From assembly GCF_017833525.1 (NCBI RefSeq), contig NZ_JAFICD010000001.1, positions 806,001-870,000 on the forward strand: a stretch of 64,000 nt of DNA, read 5' to 3'. Positions 42,074-50,452 of the stretch are shown in pieces. This DNA comes from Duganella sp. 1411. GTDB lineage: Bacteria > Pseudomonadota > Gammaproteobacteria > Burkholderiales > Burkholderiaceae_D. Numbering within the stretch: the stretch's first letter is position 1; every line of letters begins with the position of its first letter. The position numbers and the translations under genes are program-made. Under the pieces are notes generated by a model that was not told the origin of the DNA, did not search any database, and saw only the letters and a list, made by a program, of their open reading frames with translations.

Positions 42074-42213
42074 ACCGTCCCTTTTTTGAAGAAATGTCTA
42101 AGACAAAGTATGTTTTAATGATTTACAACATGCAAATAATATTTTCCTCAAACCTAGAAAAAAGCTCGAACCAGCAACAGTTAGCCGCCGCAATGATTTC
42201 GGCCATCACGTGA

Positions 42214-42258
42214 CCTGAACGACAAAAAGGGCTCGCAGAGCCCTTTTTGTCGTTCAGG
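42214..42258 (-). terminator. Long perfect hairpin terminator, bidirectional
   Basis: Two 21-base arms (CCTGAACGACAAAAAGGGCT.. and its exact complement) with a 3-base loop GCA. Each strand has an internal run of five T residues after the GC core AGGGCTC/GAGCCCT. It lies 27 bases after the stop of the GlsB/YeaQ-like gene on the minus strand. Confidence 0.85.
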
Positions 42259-42285
42259 CCGCGCGGCGCGCGCCGCGGCCGTGTC

Positions 42286-42555
42286 TCAGCGCACCCGGCC
42301 GCGCCGCACCAGGTTGACGATCGCCAGCAGGATCAGCGCGCCGATGAACGACACCCCCAGCGACGCCAGGCTGAAGTCGTCCGAATTGATGGTGCCGGTG
42401 CCCAGCGCCGGCGCCAGCAGCCAACCGCCCAGCAGCGCCCCGACGATGCCGACGACGACATTTAATATCAGACCTTGCTGCGCGTCCGTCTTCATGACCA
42501 GGCTGGCGAGCCAGCCCAGAATGCCGCCTATGACTATCCACAGTATCAGATTCAT
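42286..42555 (-). CDS. GlsB/YeaQ/YmgE family stress-response membrane protein
   Basis: An 89-residue protein with three Gly-rich membrane helices: LILWIVIGGILGWLASLVM, GLILNVVVGIVGALLGGWLL and LGVSFIGALILLAIVNLVRR. This is the transglycosylase-associated (GlsB/YeaQ/YmgE) family, induced by various envelope or osmotic stresses in other bacteria; molecular function is not known. Ribosome site GGGGGAT precedes the start. Monocistronic by position, with the hairpin at 42214-42258 as terminator. Confidence 0.92.
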   Translation of the reverse strand: MNLILWIVIGGILGWLASLVMKTDAQQGLILNVVVGIVGALLGGWLLAPALGTGTINSDDFSLASLGVSFIGALILLAIVNLVRRGRVR

Positions 42556-42664
42556 CGCATCCCCCTTGTTGGAAATTGCCGGCCGGGCGGCCGGTCGAGT
42601 GATTATCCGAAGCCTGCGACAGCGCTGCTATCGGCTCGCGCGCCGCCCCCGCGTGGGACTGATC

Positions 42665-43870
42665 CTAGCCCGGATGTCGGGCCGGGTCCGGGTTTGGTTC
42701 CCCGCCCTCGCCCTGCCGCTGCCCCGTTCGCTTGTCGCCGCCCGGTTGCTGGCACACGAACGGGCGGGCGTCGGCCGGCAGGTCGACCGTCACCGTCGTG
42801 CCGCGTTCGGCGCTACTGTCGATCAGCACGCTGCCGCCGTGCGACTCGGCCACGTGCCGGACAAAAGGCAAGCCCAGCCCCCAGCCCTGCACGCCGTTTT
42901 GCGCATTGCGGTGAAACATCAGGAACACGTCGGCGATGCGGTCCTCGGGGATCGGCGTGCCCTCGTTGCAGACGGCGACGCTGACGCGCCCGGGCCGCTC
43001 GTGGCCGATGACGATGCGCAGCGGCCGCTCCGGGTCGCCGTACTTCCATGCGTTGCGCACCATGTTCTCCAGCGCCCGCTTCAACATGCGCCGGCACCAG
43101 TGGCCCGGCGGCGCGTCGCCTTGCAGCTCATAGGGGCCAGGGCGCGGCGGCGCGTCGCGCAGCACCTCCTCGGCCAATTCGCGCAAGCCGAAGCCGCTGA
43201 TGTCGAGCGGCAGCGCGCGCGCGCTGTGCAGCGCCGCCGTGTCGAGCAGTTCGCGCACCATTTCATCGATGTAGTCGACGTTGGCGCGGATGCGGCCGGC
43301 CAGGCTGGCGGCCTGATCCGGATCGGGCCGGCGCGCCAGCAACGTGGCCGCCATGCCGATGGTGCTCAGCGGCGTGCGCAGGTCGTGCGCCAGCGTGGCC
43401 ACGTAGCCCTGCCGCAGCCGCTCCTGCGTGGCGGTGTAGGCGGCGATCGCCTCGCGCACGGCGACGTCGACCGACTCGTGCACGCGCGCCAGCTGCGCCG
43501 GCGTCAACGCCACGTTTTCGCGCTCGACCATCCGCAGGAACACGCGCTTGAATATCTGGTACTCGGCGATCAGTTCGTGGGGCTGGTAGTTGGTCATGCG
43601 CGCGCGCTCGTCGCCGTGGGCGGAGGCGATGGTGGAGCCCTCGACGGCGTTGCGGCGCGGGTAGCCGGGCGTGAGCGCCTGCACCAGGTTGTCGTAGAAC
43701 GTGGGCAGGGTGTTGATCAGTATCGGCGGCAGCAACTGGTTGGCGCGCTCGACGTCGGCCAGGATGGCCGCCGTCCATTCGCTCATCAGAGTGTCGCGCA
43801 GTGACAACAGCTGCCGCGCGAGCGGCGGCATGTCCTCTGCCCCGTCGTCGCGGTCGGAACCAATGGTCAT
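42665..43870 (-). CDS. Cytoplasmic sensor histidine kinase with RsbRD-like N-terminus
   Basis: A 401-residue kinase without membrane helices. Residues ~15-150 form an all-helical domain (LSLRDTLMSEWTAAILADVE) like the N-terminal part of RsbR/RsbRD sensors. The H-box is YVATLAHDLRTPLSTIGMAA, followed by the N box ENMVRNAWKYG and a G2 region GWGLGLPFVRHV; the D box is altered (VAVCNEGTPIP), as in a number of Bacteriophytochrome-type kinases. The last 25 residues are a Pro/Gly/Arg-rich tail. No response regulator is adjacent. The input signal is unknown. Confidence 0.85.
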   Translation of the reverse strand: MTIGSDRDDGAEDMPPLARQLLSLRDTLMSEWTAAILADVERANQLLPPILINTLPTFYDNLVQALTPGYPRRNAVEGSTIASAHGDERARMTNYQPHELIAEYQIFKRVFLRMVERENVALTPAQLARVHESVDVAVREAIAAYTATQERLRQGYVATLAHDLRTPLSTIGMAATLLARRPDPDQAASLAGRIRANVDYIDEMVRELLDTAALHSARALPLDISGFGLRELAEEVLRDAPPRPGPYELQGDAPPGHWCRRMLKRALENMVRNAWKYGDPERPLRIVIGHERPGRVSVAVCNEGTPIPEDRIADVFLMFHRNAQNGVQGWGLGLPFVRHVAESHGGSVLIDSSAERGTTVTVDLPADARPFVCQQPGGDKRTGQRQGEGGEPNPDPARHPG

Positions 43871-43954
43871 CGCACCCTCTTCCCTGGCGGTTAAGTCGAC
43901 GCCTCCATGCTAGCGCAAGTCGGCGCGCGGCGCCGCGCCGTTGGTGCCGGCGGC

Positions 43955-45748
43955 TCACACCCCGGGCAGCGGAAACAGGTCGGCGCCGTGGCGGGTGGCC
44001 TTGCGGATCTCGTCGAGCGCCACCTTGGGGCTGCGGTCGGCGTTGAGCAGGCCGTTGGTCTCCTGGAAAGTGTCGGTGAACTGCGTGTAGCAAAAGCCGC
44101 TGAACATGGTCGCCTCCGCCACCGCCTCGAGCAGCGCCCGGTACTGCGCCAGGAACGACTCGGCGTCGCACGCCCGCGAGTAGCCCCAGGTGCGCTGGCC
44201 GCTGGCCCGGGTGTCGTAGGCGATGCCGCCGAACTCGGTGAGCACGATCGGCTGGCCGCGGTGCGGAAAGCCGTCCAAGGTCAGGATGCGCCCGCCCGGG
44301 CGGCGCTGGTCGAACAAGGTGCGCACCGGGTCGGCCACCTCGTAGCGCTGGCGCAGCCGCACCGGATCGGCGTCGTAGTCGTGGATGCCGAGGATGTCGG
44401 TGGCCGAGGCCTCCCAGCCATCGTTGCCGATCACCGGCCGGGTCGAGTCGAGCATGCGCGTCAGGTGGTATAGCGCCTCGACGGCGTTGCGGTGCGCCTG
44501 CATCGAGGTCAGGTTCGGCACGCCCCACGACTCGTTGAACGGCACCCACACGATCACGCACGGATGGCTGTAGTCGCGCTCGATGGCCTCGGTCCATTCC
44601 TTGAGCAGGCGGGTGATCGCGCGCGCGCTGAAGGCGTAGGCCGACGGCATCTCGCCCCACACCAGCAGCCCGAGCCGGTCGGCCCAGTACAGGTAGCGCG
44701 GGTCCTCGATCTTCTGGTGCTTGCGCACGCCGTTGAAGCCCATTTCCTTGGCCAGCTCGACGTCGCGGCGCAACGCCTGGTCCGACGGCGCCGTCATCAG
44801 GGTGTCGGGCCAGTAGCCCTGGTCGAGCACCAGCCGCAGCGGATACGGCCGGCCGTTGAGCATGAAGCGGTCGCGGTTGATCGCCACCGAGCGCATCGCC
44901 GTGTACGAGCGCACCCGCTCGATCACCTGGTCGCCGTGGTACAAGGTCAGCTCGGCGTCGAGCAGCGTCGGGCTCTCCGGGCTCCACAGCAGGTCGTTGC
45001 GCGAATCGTCGATGCCGGGGTCCGACAGCACGATCTTGCGGGTGGCCTCCATGCCGACCATCAGGTAGCGGTCCGCCGCCAGCAGCGTGCCGTCGTGCGT
45101 CACGCGCACCTCGACCGACATGTCGGCGCGCGCGTCGCCGCCGGCCAGCACCTCGCAGCCGATCTCGAAGCCGTCGAACACCGGCGTCCAGCGCAGCGAG
45201 CGGATATAGGTGGCCGGCAGCGGTTCGAGCCAGACCCCGCGCCAGATGCCGGTGGTGCGCGGATACCAGATCGAGTGCGGCTCGAGCTGCCAGTCCTGCT
45301 TGCCGCGCGGCTTGGCCAGGTCGGCCGGATCGTCCTCGGCGCGCACCACCACCGTCTGCAGCGGGCCGGCGACCAGCACGTCGGTGATGTCGGCGCAGAA
45401 CGGCGTGTGCCCGCCCTCGTGCTCGGCCACCAGCATGCCGTTGACCCAGACCCGCGCGTGGTAGTCGACCGCGCCGAAGTGCAGCAGCGTGCGCGGCGCG
45501 CGCCACGGCAGCGCGAAGCGGCGCCGGTACCAGCAGACGCTGTGGAAGGATGGGTCGCCGATGCCGCTGGCGGCGGACTCGGGGGCGAACGGCACGTTGA
45601 TGCGGCGGGTCCATTCGACGTCGTCGCCGCCACTGCCGTAGCGGCGCTCGGCGTCGAAGGCGAACTCCCATTCGCCGTCCAGCGATTGCCACTCGTCGCG
45701 CACCAGTTGCGGGCGCGGATATTCAAACAGACGCTCAGTCAGACTCAT
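43955..45748 (-). CDS. Glycoside hydrolase family 2 enzyme
   Basis: A 597-residue GH2 enzyme with the three usual domains: sugar-binding jelly roll (~1-190, DGEWEFAFDAERR, HFGAVDYHARVWVNGMLVAE), Ig-like (~190-290) and TIM barrel (~290-590). The acid/base Glu is in VPFNESWGVP and the nucleophile Glu in VLTEFGGIAYD, both present. GH2 includes beta-galactosidase, beta-glucuronidase and beta-mannosidase; the lack of a signal peptide puts it in the cytoplasm. Substrate not predictable, though the local theme is plant polysaccharide. Confidence 0.9.
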   Translation of the reverse strand: MSLTERLFEYPRPQLVRDEWQSLDGEWEFAFDAERRYGSGGDDVEWTRRINVPFAPESAASGIGDPSFHSVCWYRRRFALPWRAPRTLLHFGAVDYHARVWVNGMLVAEHEGGHTPFCADITDVLVAGPLQTVVVRAEDDPADLAKPRGKQDWQLEPHSIWYPRTTGIWRGVWLEPLPATYIRSLRWTPVFDGFEIGCEVLAGGDARADMSVEVRVTHDGTLLAADRYLMVGMEATRKIVLSDPGIDDSRNDLLWSPESPTLLDAELTLYHGDQVIERVRSYTAMRSVAINRDRFMLNGRPYPLRLVLDQGYWPDTLMTAPSDQALRRDVELAKEMGFNGVRKHQKIEDPRYLYWADRLGLLVWGEMPSAYAFSARAITRLLKEWTEAIERDYSHPCVIVWVPFNESWGVPNLTSMQAHRNAVEALYHLTRMLDSTRPVIGNDGWEASATDILGIHDYDADPVRLRQRYEVADPVRTLFDQRRPGGRILTLDGFPHRGQPIVLTEFGGIAYDTRASGQRTWGYSRACDAESFLAQYRALLEAVAEATMFSGFCYTQFTDTFQETNGLLNADRSPKVALDEIRKATRHGADLFPLPGV

Positions 45749-45948
45749 GCAACTCCCCGCGTGTCAAGGACGACGGCGCCGTCGTCAAATACCCTTCATG
45801 CTACCCATTTCGCCACCGCTGCGGCGTTCAATTCCGAGCGGAATTGAACTGAAAAATGCGCAAATCGTTGATAGGATTGCTTTACATTTTTTCAAACGCC
45901 GCCTTTTGCCGCAAGGCCCGCTTCAATTCATCGATCAGGGGAACCGCC

Positions 45949-48567
45949 ATGCCGAGCACCGCGCCCACCATCATCGTCTTCAGCCACCTGCGCTGGGATT
46001 TCGTCTTTCAGCGGCCTCAGCAGATCATGTCCCGGCTGGCCCAGCACTACCGCATCCTGTTCGTCGAAGAGCCGGCGCGGCGCGACGGGGCCGGCGCGCT
46101 GCTGTGCTCGAGCCCGGCACCCAACGTGACGGTGTGCCGGCCGCACACGCCGCTGGCCTCAGTCGGCTTCCACGACGACCAGATCGCGCTATTAAGGCCG
46201 CTGCTCGCCGACCTCGCGCCCCCCGGCGACGATCCCATCGTCTGGTTCTACACGCCGATGGCGCTGCCGCTGCTGCAACCGCTGCACCCGCGCCTGGTGG
46301 TGTACGACTGCATGGACGAGCTGTCGGGGTTCCGCAACCCGCCGCGCCAGCTGCTGCAGCGCGAGACGGCGCTGCTCAAGATCGCCGACCTGGTCTTCAC
46401 CGGCGGCCCCAGCCTGTACGAGGCCAAGCGCGGCCGCCACGGCAACGTCCATTGCCTGCCCAGCAGCGTCGACGCCGCCCACTTCCGGCGCGCGCTCGAC
46501 CGCGCCGACGGCCACGCGGCCCAGGCCGAGATCGCGCACCCGAGGCTGGGCTACTACGGCGTCATCGACGAGCGTTTCGACGCCGCCCTGCTGGCCGCGC
46601 TGGCCGACGCCCATCCGGAGTGGCAATTGGTGATGGTGGGGCCGGTCGTCAAGATCGACCCGGCCTCGCTGCCGCACCGGCCGAACATCCACTACCTCGG
46701 CCAGCAATCCTACGAGGCGCTGCCGCGCTTCCTGGCCGGCTGGGACGTGTGCCTGCTGCCGTTCGCGCTCAACGCGGCCACCCGCTACACCAGCCCGACC
46801 AAGGTGCTGGAATACATGGCGGCCGAACTGCCGATCGTCAGCACGCCGATCGCCGACGTCGCCGGCCCCTACGGCGGCGTGGTCGCCGTCGCCGGCGGCC
46901 ACGCGGACTTCATCGCCGCCTGCGCCGCGGCGCTGGCGCGCACGCCCGGTCAAGCCGCCGCCACGGCGCGGCGCATGCGCGAGATCGTCGCCGGCACCTC
47001 GTGGAACGCCACCGCCGAGCGCATGCACGCGCTGATCGGCGGCGCGGCGCACGCGCCCCCGGCCGCGGCGGAACTCGGCCCGGCCGGCGGCGGGGCCGAG
47101 CCGGCCACGCGGGGCGGCGCCAGCGTCAACCCGATGCGCGGCGCCGCGCCGGCCGACTGCGTCATCATCGGCGCCGGACCCACCGGGCTGTCGGCCGCCT
47201 ACCACCTGGGCCGGCTGGGCGGCGGCGCGGTGCTGGTCGAGCGCAACGCGGCGGTCGGCGGCTGGTGCCGCTCGATCACGGACCGTGGCTTCACATTCGA
47301 CTACGCCGGCCACATCATGTTCTCCAACGATCCCTATGTGCTCAAGCTGTACGACACCCTGCTCGGCGACAACCAGCACTGGCAAATGCGCGAGGCCTGG
47401 ATCTACAGCAAGCGGGTGTACACGCGCTATCCATTCCAGGGGGCGCTGTACGGGCTGCCGCCGGAAGTGGTCAAGGAATGCATCCTCGGCGCCGTCGAAG
47501 CGCGGCGCGGCGAGCGGCGCGTCGACGGGGCGGGCGCGGACGTGGCCGACTGCTGCGCCGACGGCACGGCCGACGTCGCCCAGGCTGCCGGTTGCGCGGC
47601 GGGCGCGGAACCACGCAACTTCGAGGAGTTCATCCACCAGGTCTGGGGCGCCGGCATCGCGCGCCATTTCGCCATCCCCTACAACCGCAAGCTGTGGACG
47701 GTGCCGCTGAGCGAGATGGACACGTCCTGGCTGGGCGGCCGCGTGCCGCTGCCGGACCTGGGCGAGATCATCGAAGGCGCGCTGCGGCCGGTCGCCAAGC
47801 CGATGGGCCCGAACGCCCGCTTCGGCTACCCGCGGCGCGGCGGCTTCCAGGCCCTGATGAACGGCTTCCTGCCGCATATCCGCGGCAAGATCGAATTGAA
47901 CGCGTCGGCCGTCTCGCTGCTGCCGCAGGAACACGCGGTGGTGCTGGCCGACGGCCGCCGGCTGCGCTACGGACAGTTAATCAGCACCATGCCGCTGCCG
48001 GAGCTGGTGCGGCTGATCGGCAGCGCCGCGCCGCCCGACGTGCGGCAGGCGGCGGCCGGGCTGCGCCACGTCTCGATCCGCTGCGTCAACTTCGGCGTGG
48101 CCCGCGCGCACGTCACGGACAAGCACTGGATCTACTACCCGGAGGACACCATCTTCCACCGCATCTTCGTCCAGGGCAACGCCAGCCCCGAATGCAACGC
48201 GCCCGGCGGCTTCGGCTTCACGTGCGAGATTTCATACTCGCCGCACAAGCCGTTGCCGCTCGATGGCGACGCGCTGGTCGCCCGCTGCGTCGACGATTGC
48301 GTGCGCACCGGTTTCCTGTCGGCGGACGACCGCGTCATCGCGGCCAACCTGGTCGACATGCCGTATGCCTACGTCGTCTACGACCACGCCCGCGCGCACA
48401 ATGTCGCCCTGATACGCGACTGGATGGCGCGCCACGACATCGTGCTGGCGGGCCGTTACAGCGAATGGGAATACTACAACTCGGACCACGCCTTCCTCGC
48501 CGGCAAAAAAGCCGCCGAAACGGTGCTGGCGAAATGCGCCCAACTGGCTAAAAAAGCAAGATCCTGA
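45949..48567 (+). CDS. Fusion: glycosyltransferase (GT4-like) + FAD-dependent UDP-galactopyranose-mutase/amine-oxidase-like protein
   Basis: An 872-residue protein. Residues ~1-360 are a GT-B glycosyltransferase: FQRPQQIMSRLAQHYRILFV, VVYDCMDELSGF, LGYYGVIDERFD, NIHYLGQQSYEALPRFLAGW and the donor-site TSPTKVLEYMAAELPIVSTP. An Ala/Gly/Pro-rich linker (~365-400) joins a C-terminal FAD-binding oxidoreductase (~402-872) with DCVIIGAGPTGLSAAYHLGR, FDYAGHIMFSNDPY, HFAIPYNRKLWTVPLSEMDT and a final WEYYNSDHAF. The second half is of the protoporphyrinogen-oxidase/UDP-Gal-mutase-like type often found in polysaccharide clusters. Start at 45949 has AGGGGA upstream. Having both activities in one chain is unusual and suggests channelled sugar modification and transfer. 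No other polysaccharide genes are adjacent. Confidence 0.85.
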   Translation: MPSTAPTIIVFSHLRWDFVFQRPQQIMSRLAQHYRILFVEEPARRDGAGALLCSSPAPNVTVCRPHTPLASVGFHDDQIALLRPLLADLAPPGDDPIVWFYTPMALPLLQPLHPRLVVYDCMDELSGFRNPPRQLLQRETALLKIADLVFTGGPSLYEAKRGRHGNVHCLPSSVDAAHFRRALDRADGHAAQAEIAHPRLGYYGVIDERFDAALLAALADAHPEWQLVMVGPVVKIDPASLPHRPNIHYLGQQSYEALPRFLAGWDVCLLPFALNAATRYTSPTKVLEYMAAELPIVSTPIADVAGPYGGVVAVAGGHADFIAACAAALARTPGQAAATARRMREIVAGTSWNATAERMHALIGGAAHAPPAAAELGPAGGGAEPATRGGASVNPMRGAAPADCVIIGAGPTGLSAAYHLGRLGGGAVLVERNAAVGGWCRSITDRGFTFDYAGHIMFSNDPYVLKLYDTLLGDNQHWQMREAWIYSKRVYTRYPFQGALYGLPPEVVKECILGAVEARRGERRVDGAGADVADCCADGTADVAQAAGCAAGAEPRNFEEFIHQVWGAGIARHFAIPYNRKLWTVPLSEMDTSWLGGRVPLPDLGEIIEGALRPVAKPMGPNARFGYPRRGGFQALMNGFLPHIRGKIELNASAVSLLPQEHAVVLADGRRLRYGQLISTMPLPELVRLIGSAAPPDVRQAAAGLRHVSIRCVNFGVARAHVTDKHWIYYPEDTIFHRIFVQGNASPECNAPGGFGFTCEISYSPHKPLPLDGDALVARCVDDCVRTGFLSADDRVIAANLVDMPYAYVVYDHARAHNVALIRDWMARHDIVLAGRYSEWEYYNSDHAFLAGKKAAETVLAKCAQLAKKARS

Positions 48568-48650
48568 CTGCCTCGGAGGCCGTTCCGTATCGGCCCGGCA
48601 TCGAAAACATGGCATCATGGGCCGACCTCGACTCTTGATGGATGTTAAGC

Positions 48651-49100
48651 ATGCCAAACGGCAACTACCGTAGAGTGGTGATGCGCGAGGCCGGCCGACA
48701 CCCGGCGACGATCGCGCGTCCCCCAACACGGAGCGCCACATGCCGCAATTTCGGCGCGCGCAGCGCGATCGAATCGCAGATGGCGGAAGACCTGGAAGCG
48801 CTGGTTTTCGTGCGCATTCCGCAGTTCCCCTCCTCGCGCGCCTACGGCTACGACCCGGTGCTGTCGCTGAGCGAATACCAGAAGCGCGCGCCGGCCAACC
48901 GCGCCGATTGGAAGATCGTGCCGGTGGGGCCGCGCGACTTTCCCGCGTCGATGAAAAACCCGCTGGCGCCGAAGGAGAAGAGTCCTCAATCGGTGACCGC
49001 CACGTACGTTTGGGCGGCGGGCGCGCTTTGCCTGACGGGTAGCGTCTTCATGGCGTGGAAAAGACGGCGGCAAAAGGTTCGATCGCGAACAGACGTATGA
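48651..49100 (+). CDS. Hypothetical protein with one C-terminal membrane helix
   Basis: Up to 149 residues; not recognised. The well-behaved part is from residue ~44 on: MAEDLEALVFVRIPQFPSSR, YQKRAPANRADWKIVP, then a membrane helix TYVWAAGALCLTGSVFMAW and a basic end KRRRQKVRSR, a tail-anchored layout with the N-terminus probably in the cytoplasm. The start is unclear: no ribosome site is convincing at 48651, 48681 or 48780, and the first ~40 residues may not be translated. It is 83 bases after the fusion gene. Confidence 0.4.
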   Translation: MPNGNYRRVVMREAGRHPATIARPPTRSATCRNFGARSAIESQMAEDLEALVFVRIPQFPSSRAYGYDPVLSLSEYQKRAPANRADWKIVPVGPRDFPASMKNPLAPKEKSPQSVTATYVWAAGALCLTGSVFMAWKRRRQKVRSRTDV

Positions 49101-49147
49101 TCGGCGGCGTGCCATACTCGCGACACGTTAACTATATAGTCCGAGCC

Positions 49148-49657
49148 ATGACCCCCACCGCCCCCACGCATGCCAAACCGCTGCAGCTGCCCGCGCTAGC
49201 CGGATGGCTGCTATTGACGTTCGCCTTCGCCGCGATCGGCGCGTATGCGTCGGCGTCGGCGGGCGAGTTCTACATGCGGCTGGACCGGCCATCATGGGCG
49301 CCGCCGGCATGGCTGTTCGGCCCCGCGTGGAGCGTGCTGTATCTCCTGATGGGCATCGCCGCCTGGCGGGTGCAGCGCACGTCGGCCGAAGGCAGCGTGC
49401 GCCCGGAGCTGACGCTATACGTGGTTCAACTAGCGCTGAACGCCTTATGGACATGGATGTTTTTCGCCTGGCGCCAAGGGGCATGGGCGTTCGTCGAAAT
49501 CCTCGTGCTATGGCTGGCAATCGCCGCCACGATCCGCGCCTTCGGACGCCGCGACAGGATCGCCGGGGCGCTGCTCATACCCTATATTGTGTGGGTCAGC
49601 TACGCCACGGCGCTGTGCTACAGCATCTGGCAGCGCAACCCATCGGTATTAGCGTAA
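49148..49657 (+). CDS. TspO/MBR family membrane protein
   Basis: A 169-residue protein with five membrane helices. Hallmarks: PSWAPPAWLFGPAWSVLYLL, MGIAAWRVQR, QLALNALWTWMFF and LIPYIVWVSYATALCYSIW. TspO proteins bind porphyrins and related ligands and influence tetrapyrrole and stress responses in bacteria. The start at 49148 is the first Met before the first helix; a longer frame to 49055 is unlikely. A REP palindrome follows its stop after about 20 bases. Confidence 0.92.
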   Translation: MTPTAPTHAKPLQLPALAGWLLLTFAFAAIGAYASASAGEFYMRLDRPSWAPPAWLFGPAWSVLYLLMGIAAWRVQRTSAEGSVRPELTLYVVQLALNALWTWMFFAWRQGAWAFVEILVLWLAIAATIRAFGRRDRIAGALLIPYIVWVSYATALCYSIWQRNPSVLA

Positions 49658-49676
49658 GTTAAAAAAAGCACACCGA

Positions 49677-49716
49677 GGAAACACGTAGGGCGGATTAGCC
49701 GAAGGCGTAATCCGCC
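49677..49716 (+). repeat. REP palindrome, copy D (left flank of the RAYT gene)
   Basis: GGAAACACGTAGGGCGGATT begins a 40-base REP with stem GGCGGATTAGCC / GGC..TAATCCGCC. It is the exact reverse complement of copy E at 50319-50358. Confidence 0.95.
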
Positions 49717-49845
49717 AAGAGCCGCCAAGACGCAAAAAAATTCCCGAACAAAACACCGACTGCGACATTCTTTAATCGTTTGCGCTCACGCAATCGCGTT
49801 ATGCGGCACGAAGCTAGGCTAAGTGATTCTCCGAGGAGGACACAC

Positions 49846-50340
49846 ATGCCCGACTACAAGCGCATTTACATCGAAGGCGGCACGTACTTCTTCACGTTAG
49901 CGACGGCGCAACGCGCACCGCGCTTCGCCGAGCCAGAGACAAGGTTGATACTGCGTACCGCCATAAAAAAGGTCCGATCCCGGCACCCCTTCGAGATTGT
50001 CGGGATGGTGATCCTGCCCGACCATTTGCACGCCCTATGGCGCCTACCGGCCGGCGACAGCGACTTCTCGCTCCGTTGGCGCCTGATCAAAACGCACATG
50101 ACCCGCTATGCCGGGCGAGGCCGCAGGCTTTGGCAGAATAGATTTTGGGAGCACGCCGTTCGCGATGAACGCGATCTCTCCCACCATTTAGACTACTTGC
50201 ACTGGAATCCGATGAAACACGGCCTCGTAACACGTGTTCAGGACTGGCCGTGGTCAAGTTTTCATCGTTACGTTGCCGCCGGGGTTTATCCTATTGATTG
50301 GTGTGGGTCGCGTGAGTTGGCGGATTACGCCTTCGGCTAA
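49846..50340 (+). CDS. REP-associated tyrosine transposase (RAYT)
   Basis: A 164-residue Y1 HUH protein. The HUH motif ILPDHLHALW gives His60 and His62, and the catalytic Tyr is Tyr117 in HLDYLHWNPMKHGLV. Strong ribosome site GAGGAGG. RAYTs bind and cut REP palindromes on single-stranded DNA and are thought to spread them; most are single-copy domesticated genes. Here the gene is bracketed by an exact 40-base inverted REP pair, and its last seven codons plus the stop lie inside the right REP (TAA of TAATCCGCC). Other REPs of the same family are at 16.4 and 21.3 kb. Confidence 0.92.
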   Translation: MPDYKRIYIEGGTYFFTLATAQRAPRFAEPETRLILRTAIKKVRSRHPFEIVGMVILPDHLHALWRLPAGDSDFSLRWRLIKTHMTRYAGRGRRLWQNRFWEHAVRDERDLSHHLDYLHWNPMKHGLVTRVQDWPWSSFHRYVAAGVYPIDWCGSRELADYAFG

Positions 50341-50358
50341 TCCGCCCTACGTGTTTCC
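50319..50358 (-). repeat. REP palindrome, copy E (right flank of the RAYT gene)
   Basis: Exact inverse of copy D. The first 22 bases are coding for the end of the RAYT protein (YAFG-stop). Confidence 0.95.
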
Positions 50359-50452
50359 GTGGTTGTGAGTCTCCGTGGTCCTCGGTGCGGTCGGCATTTC
50401 CACGCGCCCTCCCGTCGTGATACGATCTCCCAAAAAGCCACGAAGGAGACGC

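Noticed and set aside
42094..42213. A 39-codon + strand frame (MSKTKYVLMIYN...) ending right before the long hairpin
   Set aside because: AT-rich stretch, no convincing ribosome site and no recognisable protein; the hairpin is already explained as the terminator of the GlsB/YeaQ-like gene.
49838..50358. A complete IS200/IS605-type insertion sequence
   Set aside because: The protein is a single-gene RAYT flanked by REPs; no second gene, no IS ends and no sign of transposition in the window beyond REP copies.
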